Positions 1 to 10,170 of a DNA stretch of 64,000 bases are shown one piece after another. Both the position numbers and the translations under genes were made by a program. The DNA lies in the NCBI RefSeq assembly GCF_003286085.1, contig NW_020825327.1, forward strand, positions 1,736,001-1,800,000, given 5' to 3'. Each line of letters opens with the position of its first letter. Within the stretch, counting starts at the first letter, position 1. Origin of the DNA: Drosophila persimilis. Taxonomy: Eukaryota; Arthropoda; Insecta; Diptera; Drosophilidae. The notes under the pieces were generated by a model that searched no databases, was not told where the DNA came from, and was given only the letters and a program-made list of their open reading frames with translations.

Positions 1-53
1 AATACGACGAAAAAAAGGAGTGCGTGCGCTCGATTTCATGGATTTTTCTCGAC

Positions 54-1663
54 TTCTTTTTATATATTAAAACAATTTCTTCTGTGCCTACCTTACCTAC
101 GGTGGCAAAGCGGGGCGAATTCGCCAAGAGCGAGAGAGCGAGCTTTTATTGCGCTCCCGCTTTGCCCTAGCCTAACTTACACTAGACTTCATGAAATACT
201 ATCCTAATAACAATTATTATTATCCAAATGGCGCTACAACACGGTTATGTTGGATATGAGGTCCCGGGGCAACCGCCGACCTGGCGCGTTGGTCCGCCAT
301 TCGGGGGGAGCCTCTGCCCATTCCGGGTCGTCCTGCACCGCGGCTACCGTAGGGTGGAGTCGGAGGATTTGCAGCAGGTCGGCCATCTCGCCATACTCCA
401 GCGGGAGGCTCTCTTCGGAGTCGAAGTCAACTACTCCATCCTCGGGACGTTGTGGGGGTATTTCGGCGTGGGCGGCTACGAGGGGAGGCGGAATGTCATC
501 TGACTCCGATGGGTTGGCCGGTGCCCACTGCTGGTTCGCCTGGGGCGCGAAGCCCAGGCTCCGCTGCATCGCTTGCGTGGGACACGTCGGAGTAGTGTGG
601 TCCAGCACCATCCCCGGATTCATCCTCGTTGTGTACTGCTAAAGGGGTGGCTGCCCGACCTTGACCGGCCAGGTTCCACTCGGCCCAAAGGGGTGAGTCC
701 CATTCGTTTCCGCGAGCCTGTGGGTGTCCGCTCCCTTCGTCCTGCAGCGTGGACGCCAGACTTTGAGCGTCGCGTATTATCGTCTCGTGTTCGTCGGTGT
801 CCGTGGTCGCGTTGTCGTCGTCTATGGCATCCTGTCCTGTTGTCGAAGTGTCGCCACTCCGACCCGCCTCAACTGGGCATGACGGGTGGTGGATGGCCCA
901 TTGGGGTCGACGATCCAGCCTGTCGGTTAGAACTTGCCTGTCTTAACTAGAAGTATTAATACCCTCCCCCTATCCTGCTTGAGCGGTGCGAGTAAGAAGA
1001 TTTTTACATTGGGTGTAGTATTTATCTAATCCCATAAGGGGATGTATACGTAGCTTACGGTTTCGTGGGTAGCGTCCCTTACGGGGCGAGGACGTTACGG
1101 TAGCGCGCTGCCGCAAGTGGCCCTTGCAAATTCGGCAGGTCATTCAGGTCTCTCCAGCGTTGTCGGCTAAACTCGCTGTTTTCCTTCGTTTGCCTTGTTG
1201 AATCTGTAGTCGAACTACGTTGGGAGATAAGAATCGGGTTACCTTGTACGGCCCGTCGTACTTAGGGGCCAATTTTGCCGCGAAACCGTCGGCGGATTTG
1301 GATAAGTGATGCTGCCGAAGGAGGAATAGGGTTCCTAGTTCGGGTCGCCACTAGCGCCGTCGGAGGTCGTATGTTCTCTTCTGCTCTTGGGATGCCCGTT
1401 GGGTGTTCTCCCGTACGACCTTGAACACTTCCTGCAGTCGTGTCGTCTTCTCGTGGGCAGGCTCTGGTTCATTTCCTAATCCTGGGGTCAGTTCGTCGTA
1501 CAAGGCTCCTGGTAGCCTTGGTTCTCGTCCGAGTACCAAAAAGGCCGGGCTGAAGCCCGTGGTGTCCGACGTGCTGCTGTTTATGGCCAAGCTTAACGCC
1601 AAGCGGAACGCCTTCTCCAAGTGGGCGGTTGTGGCTTTCCGGAGTGGCACAAGTTCTACCCAT
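54..1663. repeat. Tandem duplication, copy 1 (3' end of Gypsy-type element A)
   Basis: This 1,610-bp block matches 2392-4001 at a constant offset of 2,338 bp, with no difference noticed by eye. It covers the integrase tail, a 3' ORF and the 3' noncoding part of a minus-strand Gypsy-type element. Copy 1 continues rightwards into the rest of the integrase, while copy 2 does not. The left 53 bases of the window lie outside the duplication, and I recognise nothing in them. Confidence 0.93.
234..623 (-). CDS. Small 3' ORF downstream of integrase, element A, copy 1
   Basis: An unbroken 129-residue reading frame lies 3' of the integrase of the minus-strand Gypsy-type element. The protein is rich in Pro, Glu and Asp; its N-terminal half looks disordered and its C-terminal half has an acidic stretch followed by short helix-like segments. 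I do not recognise the product. Small ORFs also follow integrase in elements B and C, so a 3' accessory ORF may be a feature of this group. An AATAAA on the minus strand (about 145-150) lies just beyond the stop and could be its polyadenylation signal. It could also be a chance frame kept open by a recent duplication. Confidence 0.45.
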   Translation of the reverse strand: MNPGMVLDHTTPTCPTQAMQRSLGFAPQANQQWAPANPSESDDIPPPLVAAHAEIPPQRPEDGVVDFDSEESLPLEYGEMADLLQILRLHPTVAAVQDDPEWAEAPPEWRTNAPGRRLPRDLISNITVL

Positions 1664-2394
1664 TTGCAGAATGAGTCGAAGAACACGAGGAGCATCGTCT
1701 TGCCGTGCGTTGAGCGGGGTAGTGGGCCTACGAAGTCCGCGCAAAGGATGTCGAACGGTCCCTTCGCCTGGCGCGTATACATGTGACCTGCGGATTTGTT
1801 CTGGCTCACCTTAAATTTTTGGCAGCTTTCGCAATGTTTCACGTATCGGGCCACGTCTCTGTAGAGTCCTGGCCAGTAATATCGTTGGGTTACCCGAGTG
1901 GTAGTCTTCCGTATTCCTAGCTGTCCGGCGGTCGGGTGATCGTGACATTCTTCTAACACTCGTCTACGATGGCCACTGGTGACGCATAACTTCCACTGGT
2001 GAGATTCTTCCTCGATTGGTCGGTGTCCAGGCTGCCGGTAGATCTGTCCGTTCTCCATTATAAATTCTCTGCATTCCTCAGGTCGTGACTGGATACGTTT
2101 GAGCAACCTTTGTATCCAGGGGCAGGTGGGCAGGTCTTCTAGGGCTCGCTGTATGGTGTCGACAGATTGCCGGGAGAGAGCGTCTGCTACGATGTTTTGG
2201 CTTCCGCGTCGGCAAAGCACGTCAAAGCGATACTGTTGGAGTTCCAGAGCCCAACGGGCGATGCGACCGGTCGGATTATTGATCGAGTTTAACCACTTCA
2301 AGGCGAGATGGTCGGTGATGACGTCGAAGTGGTAGCCCTCCAGGTAGCATCGTAATTTCCTGATGGCCCAGACGATGGCTAAGCACTCCTTTTC
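1089..2394 (-). pseudogene. Gypsy-type RNase H tail and integrase, element A, copy 1
   Basis: Reading leftwards, the order is: RNase H C-terminus and connector (ending in the typical VADALSRQ), an HHCC zinc-binding domain (H and H in the EECHDHPTAGQLG stretch, then CESCQKF), and the start of the catalytic core (CADFVGPLPRSTHGKTM). The core then jumps from LEKAFRLA to a region near its end (GFSPAFLVLGREPRLPGALYDE). The first catalytic Asp is present, but the second Asp and the Glu are deleted. After the frame YDLRRR a TAG codon (1348-1350) interrupts the chain. Beyond it a GPY/F-type tail (YDGPYKVTRF) is still readable to about 1165. Integrase normally inserts retroelement cDNA; this copy cannot. 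Confidence 0.88.
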
Positions 2395-4001
2395 TTTTTA
2401 TATATTAAAACAATTTCTTCTGTGCCTACCTTACCTACGGTGGCAAAGCGGGGCGAATTCGCCAAGAGCGAGAGAGCGAGCTTTTATTGCGCTCCCGCTT
2501 TGCCCTAGCCTAACTTACACTAGACTTCATGAAATACTATCCTAATAACAATTATTATTATCCAAATGGCGCTACAACACGGTTATGTTGGATATGAGGT
2601 CCCGGGGCAACCGCCGACCTGGCGCGTTGGTCCGCCATTCGGGGGGAGCCTCTGCCCATTCCGGGTCGTCCTGCACCGCGGCTACCGTAGGGTGGAGTCG
2701 GAGGATTTGCAGCAGGTCGGCCATCTCGCCATACTCCAGCGGGAGGCTCTCTTCGGAGTCGAAGTCAACTACTCCATCCTCGGGACGTTGTGGGGGTATT
2801 TCGGCGTGGGCGGCTACGAGGGGAGGCGGAATGTCATCTGACTCCGATGGGTTGGCCGGTGCCCACTGCTGGTTCGCCTGGGGCGCGAAGCCCAGGCTCC
2901 GCTGCATCGCTTGCGTGGGACACGTCGGAGTAGTGTGGTCCAGCACCATCCCCGGATTCATCCTCGTTGTGTACTGCTAAAGGGGTGGCTGCCCGACCTT
3001 GACCGGCCAGGTTCCACTCGGCCCAAAGGGGTGAGTCCCATTCGTTTCCGCGAGCCTGTGGGTGTCCGCTCCCTTCGTCCTGCAGCGTGGACGCCAGACT
3101 TTGAGCGTCGCGTATTATCGTCTCGTGTTCGTCGGTGTCCGTGGTCGCGTTGTCGTCGTCTATGGCATCCTGTCCTGTTGTCGAAGTGTCGCCACTCCGA
3201 CCCGCCTCAACTGGGCATGACGGGTGGTGGATGGCCCATTGGGGTCGACGATCCAGCCTGTCGGTTAGAACTTGCCTGTCTTAACTAGAAGTATTAATAC
3301 CCTCCCCCTATCCTGCTTGAGCGGTGCGAGTAAGAAGATTTTTACATTGGGTGTAGTATTTATCTAATCCCATAAGGGGATGTATACGTAGCTTACGGTT
3401 TCGTGGGTAGCGTCCCTTACGGGGCGAGGACGTTACGGTAGCGCGCTGCCGCAAGTGGCCCTTGCAAATTCGGCAGGTCATTCAGGTCTCTCCAGCGTTG
3501 TCGGCTAAACTCGCTGTTTTCCTTCGTTTGCCTTGTTGAATCTGTAGTCGAACTACGTTGGGAGATAAGAATCGGGTTACCTTGTACGGCCCGTCGTACT
3601 TAGGGGCCAATTTTGCCGCGAAACCGTCGGCGGATTTGGATAAGTGATGCTGCCGAAGGAGGAATAGGGTTCCTAGTTCGGGTCGCCACTAGCGCCGTCG
3701 GAGGTCGTATGTTCTCTTCTGCTCTTGGGATGCCCGTTGGGTGTTCTCCCGTACGACCTTGAACACTTCCTGCAGTCGTGTCGTCTTCTCGTGGGCAGGC
3801 TCTGGTTCATTTCCTAATCCTGGGGTCAGTTCGTCGTACAAGGCTCCTGGTAGCCTTGGTTCTCGTCCGAGTACCAAAAAGGCCGGGCTGAAGCCCGTGG
3901 TGTCCGACGTGCTGCTGTTTATGGCCAAGCTTAACGCCAAGCGGAACGCCTTCTCCAAGTGGGCGGTTGTGGCTTTCCGGAGTGGCACAAGTTCTACCCA
4001 T
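2392..4001. repeat. Tandem duplication, copy 2 (internally deleted)
   Basis: This is the second copy of 54-1663. The duplicated unit must originally have been 54-2394, because 4001-4050 equals 2345-2394 (offset 1,656). Copy 2 has therefore lost about 682 bp of integrase after the duplication. The left junction shares three bases (ttc at 54-56 and 2392-2394), and the deletion junction shares one base. Confidence 0.92.
2572..2961 (-). CDS. Small 3' ORF downstream of integrase, element A, copy 2
   Basis: This is the duplicated copy of the 129-residue ORF at 234-623, and the predicted protein is identical. The integrase upstream of it (3427-4050) is further truncated, so in this copy it is detached from any plausible full-length transcript. 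Confidence 0.45.
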   Translation of the reverse strand: MNPGMVLDHTTPTCPTQAMQRSLGFAPQANQQWAPANPSESDDIPPPLVAAHAEIPPQRPEDGVVDFDSEESLPLEYGEMADLLQILRLHPTVAAVQDDPEWAEAPPEWRTNAPGRRLPRDLISNITVL

Positions 4002-4050
4002 AGCATCGTAATTTCCTGATGGCCCAGACGATGGCTAAGCACTCCTTTTC
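3427..4050 (-). pseudogene. Truncated integrase tail, element A, copy 2
   Basis: This holds only the C-terminal part of the integrase, from WVELVPLRKAT onward, with the same internal core deletion and the same TAG after YDLRRR as at 1351. It is joined at 4001/4002 to RNase H sequence, so the zinc-binding domain and the start of the core are missing. The shared TAG shows that the nonsense change is older than the tandem duplication. Confidence 0.86.
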
Positions 4051-6123
4051 CGTAGCTGAGTAGTTCTCTTCTGCTTTCAAGAGCCTTCGACTGGCGTAGG
4101 CTATGACCCTCTCCTCTCCGCTGATCTGTTGCGTCAGGACTGCCCCTAGACCGTAGTCGCTTGCGTCAGTTTGTAGAGCGAACCTCTCCGCGAAATCCGG
4201 GCAGGCTAAGACGGGTGCTTGGGTTAACTTCTCCTTCAACTCCTCGAAAGCGGCCTGCTGTTCGTCGCTCCAGATCCACCTTTTCTCCTTCTTCAGGAGG
4301 CTAGTCATTGGTTGTACAATCGTCGCGAAGTTTGGGACAAACCTCCGGTACCACGATGCCATCCCTAGGCAGTGTCGAAGCTCCTTTATTGAACTGGGTG
4401 GGGTGGGTCGGTATTCGATGCTTTTCTGGAAGAAGCTGCATTTCTTTTGGTTCAATCTTAGATTTGCTTCCCGTAGTCTCCGGAACACCTCTCGCAGATG
4501 GTCGACGTGTTCCTCCAACGCCGCTCCGATGACAATAATGTCATCAAGGTAAGCGAGTGCGTTGGGTTCCATCTGTGGTCCGATGACGCTGTCCAAGGCT
4601 CGCTGGAACGTGGCCGTTGCTGAGTGCAGCCCGAAAGGCATCACCTTCCAATGGAAGAGTCCTCTGCCTGGAACGGTGAAGGCGGTACATTCTCGGCTCC
4701 CCTCGGCCATAGGGATCTGCCAATACCCGTTCTTGAGGTCCAAAGTCGAGATGTAACGTGCGTTACGGAGCCTCTCGATGATGTGGTTGATCCTGGGCCG
4801 TGGGTAGGCGTCTGGTATTGATTGCGCGTTGAGTTGTCGGTAGTCTACGCACATCCGCATCTCGCCTGTCTTCTTTCCCACCAGTACGATGGGAGCGCTG
4901 TGTGGGCTTTTTGAAGCTTCGATTCGCCCGTCTTGCAGCAACTCGTCGACCTGAGCATTGATGATTTTCTGCATGGCCGGATTCTTGGGGAAGTACCTCG
5001 GCTTTATCGGTTTGTCGTCCTTCAGAGTGATGGTATGCTCAGCTATGTGAGACACGCCCTCCAATCCCTCGAACTTGGCCAATTCTTGCTTCAAAAACTC
5101 GGCTACCCACGGCGGGAGGGGTGGTTCGGTGATGGGGGCTGCCGGTGGCGAGATTTCTTCGAGCAGGGCACATGTTATGATGGCGAGGTTCACGGTGATA
5201 GGGTTAGTCGAGTCTGACCTTCGAAAAGGGTTGCGTTGTCGACCGGCCGCGGCATCGGCTAAAGGGGCGAGTTGATAATCCGTTGGAGGGTTAGATGCGA
5301 GGTGGTCTACCTCGACCCGTCCAGGTCTTTCAGGGCCGTCGTCTTCCAGGCGTAACGGGTCGGGTTGTGGAGCGAGGCTGGTTTCCCGCGGGGTCGTTTG
5401 CACTGTGGCTCGCGTCGATCGTGTTATATTTATAGCGCCGCCGGGCCCGTCTCGGTCGGGGCTTAGATGCGTTGTCCTTGTATCGTTGCTGGGTTTGGCG
5501 TGGTCGGGGCTTAGAAGCGTTGTCCTTGTATTACGGCTAGGTCTGGCGTGGTCGGGGCTTAGAAGCGTTGTCCTGATGTTTCTGCTGGTTCTGGCGAGGT
5601 CTAGGCTTAGCTCCGTTGTCCTGTTAGGGATCCTCTGGGTGTTTTTCGTGGTAGACGGACTGGCCCTGGGTGCGTCCAGCGGCGTCGCAGTCATCTCCGG
5701 CGTGGTTTCGTTACTCTGGGCGTTCTTCGGGGCGGACGGACTGGCTCTGGGTGTGTCCAGCGGTGTCGCCGTCGTCTCCGGCGTAGCATCGTTGATGATC
5801 CTGGCGTGGTCGTATTGAATCGTGGGTTGGGTTCGGGTGGCGTTGCTGAGTCTGGCGCGTACGAGATCCTGATGCGTTGTCGTGGGTCCATTACTGGGTC
5901 CAGCGTGGCTGAGATTATGGTGCGTTGTCATGGTTACGTTGATGGGTCTGGCGTGTTCGAGATTCCGGTGCATTGTTACTGGTACATTGCTGGGTCTGGC
6001 GTGGTTGGGATTCTGGTGCGATGTCACTGGTACATTGCTGGGTCTGGCGTGGTTGGGATTCTGGTGCGTTGTCACTGGTACGTTGCTGGGTCTGGCGTGG
6101 TTGGGATTCTGGTGCGTTGTCAC
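4051..6123 (-). pseudogene. Gypsy-type linker, reverse transcriptase and RNase H, element A
   Basis: One long open frame reads leftwards. It begins with a low-complexity linker (about 5200-6123) that contains tandem repeats. RT follows, with KPRYFPKNP near the start, motif A as STLDLKNGYW, VMPFGL, and the catalytic YLDD at about 4538-4550. RNase H begins with FALQTDASDYGLGAVL and contains [18 protein letters not shown]. Just after RT motif C the chain jumps from KSIEY to RPTPPSSIKEL, so a short thumb segment is missing. RT and RNase H make the DNA copy of the element RNA. The frame is cut at 4050 by the duplication boundary, and the protease upstream is in a different frame. Confidence 0.9.
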
Positions 6124-6160
6124 TTGTACGTTGCTGGGTCTGGCGTGGTTGGGGTCGCCG
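5829..6160 (-). repeat. 48-bp tandem repeat coding the protease-RT linker
   Basis: About seven units of 48 bp can be counted; the four rightmost are nearly identical and those to the left are progressively diverged. On the minus strand each unit codes 16 residues of the type TTHQNPNHARPSNVPV, so the period keeps the reading frame. The protease frame (from the right) and the RT frame (to the left) differ by one register inside this array. Confidence 0.9.
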
Positions 6161-6598
6161 TTGGATTGGTCGAGTGGCTTTCGTCACTAAAAGTAGCCAT
6201 GCGGGGCCGAGTCGAGGCTGATGTGGGGATCGGGTTGGTTTCCCGGATCGCCCGCTGGGTCAACTGCAAGTACGCTCGTCCACATTGTATTATGGCCTGG
6301 ACGCCGCAAAGGAAATCGAGCCCCAGTATGATGTCGTCCACTACCATGGGTAGGACTAATAGAATCACCCGCGTTTCCTGTTGATCCAGACGTACCTTGA
6401 CCGAAACTGCTTGGGTCACCTCCTTTGCTGTACCATCCGACAGGCGGACGGGTATTCCTCGCCGTTGCTGCGTCGATGCCGTTGGTTTTCGGTCCTTGGT
6501 ATATTCTTCTCTCGTTTTGGCAGCTGCTGCGTCGTTGTTGTTGGGTTTTGGTTCTGAAAAGCCAGTGTCGTCCGCCGTGATCGCGAGTCGCCCCCCCC
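6124..6598 (-). pseudogene. Gypsy-type aspartic protease fragment, element A
   Basis: The frame contains the second half of a retropepsin: VRLDQQETRVILLVLPMVV, then IILGLDFLC, the ILG segment typical of the flap-distal part of the fold, then [10 protein letters not shown]. The N-terminal part with the catalytic Asp-Thr-Gly is absent. At 6598/6599 the frame runs straight into LTR sequence, so the open frame to the right of that point is fortuitous. This shows that the end of the LTR, the primer site, the leader and all of gag of element A were deleted. Confidence 0.8.
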
Positions 6599-7493
6599 TC
6601 CACGACTCACATCCAGCATCGCCGGGTCCCCAGGGGAGACAGGTATGGGAAAGGGACGCCCAGCTTGGTGGATGCCGCATGATCCACGACTCACATCCAC
6701 TTCGCCGGGCCCCCAGGGAATAGGGAAGAGAAGGGGTGGGGCTGAGGGACTCCCACGGGCGAAAGTTCTGAAACCGGTGGGTTGAGGTGGGTGTCTTTAT
6801 TGTGGGGGGAATAAATGACAAAAATTTACAACATTTTTGGGAAACTTCTGGTTCTGTGCGTACACCCTGCCTACTGCACCGATCTATCCCCCCCAGAGCT
6901 CACATACGTGAGGTGGCTCACCCTTGCTTTCCCTTACTTGGGTCCGGCGGCTGGTCCTCGTCACGTCGGTGGCTTCCTTTGCACACCGCGGTCACAGCTG
7001 GTTTTTATTCACCGCGTCCGGCTTATTGCGTACACGGCGCGGTCACGGCTAGTTTTCAAATCTATTTTTGGCTTCCGCCGCACAACCGGTCTGGCTCAGC
7101 CCTCGGAGATCACTCCCGAGCCTGGCCCGCGCTGGACCGTGCCAGGCCTCTGCTTTACCTTTTGCAGCTTCTCTGCCGCTTCGTGGCTGCGCAGCTTTCG
7201 GCTGTCGGCCTCGGCTGCGTAGGCGATCGGCTGCGTGTGTGTATTGCCTGCTTCGCCATCGGCTCTTTTCCTCGGCTGCGTGGGCGTAAGGCCGATCGGC
7301 GGCTTCTCTGCCGCTTCGCTCTCTTTCATCTGCGTATAGCCGTTCTCTTCTTTGCGTTGGCTGCGTGGGCGTAAGAGCGTATCTCTTTCGTGTTGGTTCT
7401 CTTAGTAATAATGAAATTAGATAACAAGCCGTCGGGGCGGTCCCTTCAGGGGATGGTGTCGTGGTCAGTGTTGTGGAGGCTTATGCCTTCACA
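6599..7493 (-). mobile_element. LTR shared by elements A and B (3' LTR of B)
   Basis: Positions 6599-7352 match 13325-14077, with one 1-base length difference and few substitutions. On the minus strand the LTR starts TGTGAAGG right after a polypurine tract (7494-7505). It lacks the last ~350 bp that are present in the right copy (12975-13324), because it is fused at 6598 to protease sequence of element A. It is therefore both the 3' LTR of B and the remains of the 5' LTR of A. Confidence 0.85.
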
Positions 7494-7505
7494 CTCCCTT
7501 CCTAC
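7494..7505 (-). other. Polypurine tract of element B
   Basis: On the minus strand a purine-rich run GTAGGAAGGGAG lies immediately before the TG that opens the LTR. This is the expected position and composition of the primer for plus-strand DNA synthesis. Confidence 0.65.
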
Positions 7506-7980
7506 TTCGGGGTGGGGCGCGGTGAAATGCGCACCAAATTTCCGCTGATGCATACGCGGAAGCGTTGGCCGTCGTGGTGTTCTAGGCTGCGGATCCGGCT
7601 GCGCCCGTGACGCGCCGCGTTTGCCTGAGCGCTGGCGCCTTCCAGCGCCTTCCCTGCTCCTCCAGCAGCGTGTTTAGCTCGGGCATCTCCTCGAACGCTT
7701 TGAGCAGTCCGCCCGCCTCTGCCTCTTCCAAGCCCAATGACAGGTCGCTGTCCTCCTTTGGTTGGCTCGCGTGGTGTTGCCCGGTTCTGCTTGCGGGGTC
7801 GGAGAGTGGTGTCTTGCTTGTGGTTGGCTGGTCGTGGACCGTGGTTGCCTTGAGCTGGGCGGCGACGCACCCCTAGGATGCCCCTCCGTGCCATCCTCTG
7901 CCTCTAGAGGCTGTGCGTCGCTCGTCCTTGGGTTGTCCATGTCGGATCTGGTGGGGGAAGAAACCTTGTTTGGTTAGAAC
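7506..7980 (-). pseudogene. 3' ORF remnant of element B
   Basis: Coding-like sequence lies between the integrase tail and the polypurine tract. It starts with MDNPRTSDAQPLEAEDGTEG, then shifts frame around 7740 into a Leu/Glu-rich segment (GLEEAEAGGLLKAFEEMP) that could form a helix or coiled coil. The product is unrecognised. The position matches the 3' ORFs of A and C, but I cannot show sequence homology by eye. Confidence 0.4.
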
Positions 7981-8087
7981 CTGCCCTGTGCTACTGATGT
8001 GTCCTGTGCCCTGGGTTTCCCTGATCGGTGCATTTTCTAGTTTCTGGCTATTTCTTACTCTAATCCCTTAAGGGGAGTTAGGCTATC

Positions 8088-9221
8088 TTACTGAGTGTGG
8101 ACGCGGTTTCCCCTTGCGGGGCGAGCCAGTTTGGCAGCGAAGTTGTCCGCCGCTTTGGACAGGTGATGTTGGCGTAGCATCACGAGCGTCCCGATCGTGG
8201 GTCTCCATTCGCGTCGACGTAGGTTGTAGGTCCTGCTCTGCGTCTGTGATGCCTGCTGGGTATTTTCTTGCTGCCACGGCGATAGGTCCTCCAGTTCCAG
8301 GGCGGTAATGGCGGCCAAGATCGCGTTCTCGTCGTCATCCGAGTCGGCTGGGCGAAACGGGTTTCGTTCCCGGGCTATTTCGGCGTCGGCTAATGGCTCC
8401 AGTTGGTAGTCCGTCGTCGAGGTCTCTCTGATCTCGTCCTGTGGTGTCGGGGTTCGTGGCTGGCGTGATGTCTGTCGTGCTGGGTTACTCCGTGGTGACT
8501 CCCGGTTCGATGAGCTGGCCCTGGAGTGGTCCCGCGGGGCCGCAGCTATCTTTGCTGGAGTATTCTGGTGATTCCTGGGTCCTGTTGCTGACTCCCGGTT
8601 CGATGAGCTGGCCCTGAGTTGGTCCAGCGGCGCCGAAGCTATCTCTGCCGAAGTTTTCTGCTTTCTGCTGTGTCCTGTTGGTGACTCCTGGTTCGACGAG
8701 CTGGCCCTGGATTGATCCAGTGGGGCCGTAGCTGTCTCTGCCCAAGTCCTTTGCTTCCTGCTGTGTCCTGTTGGTGACTCCTGGTTCGACGAGCTGGCCC
8801 TGGATTGATCCAGTGGAGCCGTAGCTGTCTCTGCCAAAGTCTTTGTTTTGTTGCGTTGTCCTGTTGGTGTCGGGGTTCGTGCAGGGGAACTGGCCATGGT
8901 TGGTTCCATCGGTGTCGCAGTTCTTTCCGTCGTAGCCTTCTTCGTGTCCTGTTGTGGTGGCGTAGTCCTGGGGTTGTTGCTTGATCTTGTCTGGTAGGGC
9001 TTTGTTGTCATTGCGGTTGGATGGTTCGTGGTTGGCTGTGGGGTGTTGGTCTGCGGCTGGTCTCGGATGGCAGTGGAGTCCGCAAACGTGACAGACCGTG
9101 GGCGTGGCTGGGCGGTGCATGATGGTATCGTCCCGGCGGGCTTCTGCTGCAACTTCAGCTGTAGATATGCCCGTCCGCATTGGATCCTTGCGCGGATGCC
9201 ACAGAGGAAGTCGAGCCCCAA
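8088..9221 (-). pseudogene. Pol remnant of element B: protease end, repetitive linker, integrase tail
   Basis: The frame opens with the retropepsin segment [20 protein letters not shown] long Ser/Gln/Thr-rich linker follows, with four 93-bp repeats, then [20 protein letters not shown], which is also found in element A just before RT. At [14 protein letters not shown] the chain jumps straight to the integrase tail ([20 protein letters not shown]). RT, RNase H and most of integrase, some 2.5-3 kb judging from A, are deleted in frame. The frame then loses similarity before the GPY/F-like end. Confidence 0.85.
8495..8870 (-). repeat. 93-bp tandem repeat coding the protease-RT linker, element B
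   Basis: There are four in-frame units of about 93 bp (31 residues) with the core [18 protein letters not shown]. Anchor positions of the repeated tgactcc(t/c)ggttcga block are near 8498, 8590, 8683 and 8777. The repeat unit differs entirely from the 48-bp unit at the equivalent place in element A. Confidence 0.88.
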
Positions 9222-9609
9222 GATGAAGTCGTCTAATACCGTGGGGAGTATAAGAAGAGATACCTGTTGTGATGATCCTATTTCAGGCTGAGGTAAACTC
9301 AGCCACGTCCAGGGGTCTGTTCACAAGAAATTTGTAGAAATGTGTTGGAACCTTGAGGGCGGCGTCAGAGGGCGGCCTGTCGTAGAGAGGTGGATCGGGG
9401 CTCGGGCGGGTGTTGCTACCGTCGTGTATATGGAACGACTGTGTGGACTCGGGGTGGGGGGGCGTCGGTGTCTCGGCTGATTGGGGTGAACTTACGCAAT
9501 CGAGGTGTTTTTACTTTGCAAATTTAACACTTTATTATATCTCTTAGCGGTTAGAATGGCTTATTGTTAGTGGGGCGTCGATGTCTTCTGGTGGGTTCCG
9601 GGTACCGCG

Positions 9610-9858
9610 TCTGTACACCGGGCTGGGTCTCTGCGTAAGCTGTGGTACAACGACCGTACCGTGAGCCGGACCTCTGCGTAAGTTTTGGTACTACGATCGT
9701 ACTGCGAGCCTGATATCTGCGTAAGTTTTGGTACGACGACCGTACTGTGAGCCGGATCTCTGCGTAAGTTTTGGTACGACCACCGTACTGTGAGCCTGAT
9801 CTCTGCGAAAGTTTTGGTACGACGACCGTACTGTGAGCCTGATCTCTGCGTAAGTTGT
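9610..9858. repeat. 43-bp tandem repeat (about six units)
   Basis: Units carry the core ctctgcgtaagttttggtac followed by gac(g/c)accgtactgtgagcc. They lie between the TATA-like box and the AATAAA of the LTR-like insertion, that is, where the transcribed R region would be. Confidence 0.9.
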
Positions 9859-9880
9859 CTTCTGGTTTCCAGTCGGCGTC

Positions 9881-9888
9881 TATTTATA
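9881..9888 (-). promoter_or_regulatory. TATA-like box, minus strand
   Basis: TATAAATA on the minus strand is flanked by the short inverted sequence ggcg...cgcc. It is the only well-placed TATA-like box in the LTR-like insertion, and an AATAAA lies 345-350 bp downstream. Activity is inferred. Confidence 0.4.
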
Positions 9889-10170
9889 CGCCGATGGGCG
9901 TTGTGTCAGCGGGTTCGAAAGTGCACTTCCGTGTTGGGGTGCACTTCGCTGTTCTGGCAGTCGCGGGTTGACCCAGTTCTGCCTCTTCGTGGTTTTGGTG
10001 AGCTGGCGGGTTTGCCGTTGTGGCTCGTCGTGGGCTGCCGCGGTGTCATCGTTTTGTAGCCGATGAACCCGGAAGACTGCGCTTGGCCGGTTACTTGGTC
10101 TGGAGTGGTGGAAGTCAGCGTGACCTGGTGTTGGGTCAGCATTACGAAGACGGCGCCAGTCGATCGGTGG

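Noticed and set aside
5405-5818. Plus-strand 137-codon frame rich in Leu, Val, Ser and Arg, looking like a membrane protein
   Set aside because: It is the antisense of the Pro/Thr/Arg-rich linker of element A; its hydrophobic look follows from the complement of the repeats.
5806-6384. Plus-strand frames with Trp/Gly/Leu repeats
   Set aside because: They are antisense readings of the 48-bp minisatellite.
6787-7374. Plus-strand 195-codon frame, repeated at 13581-14117
   Set aside because: It lies wholly inside the LTR, and the repetition reflects two LTR copies. There is no coding signature.
9610-9858. Possible CRISPR-like array
   Set aside because: Units are contiguous 43-bp repeats without unique spacers, in a eukaryotic retroelement context.
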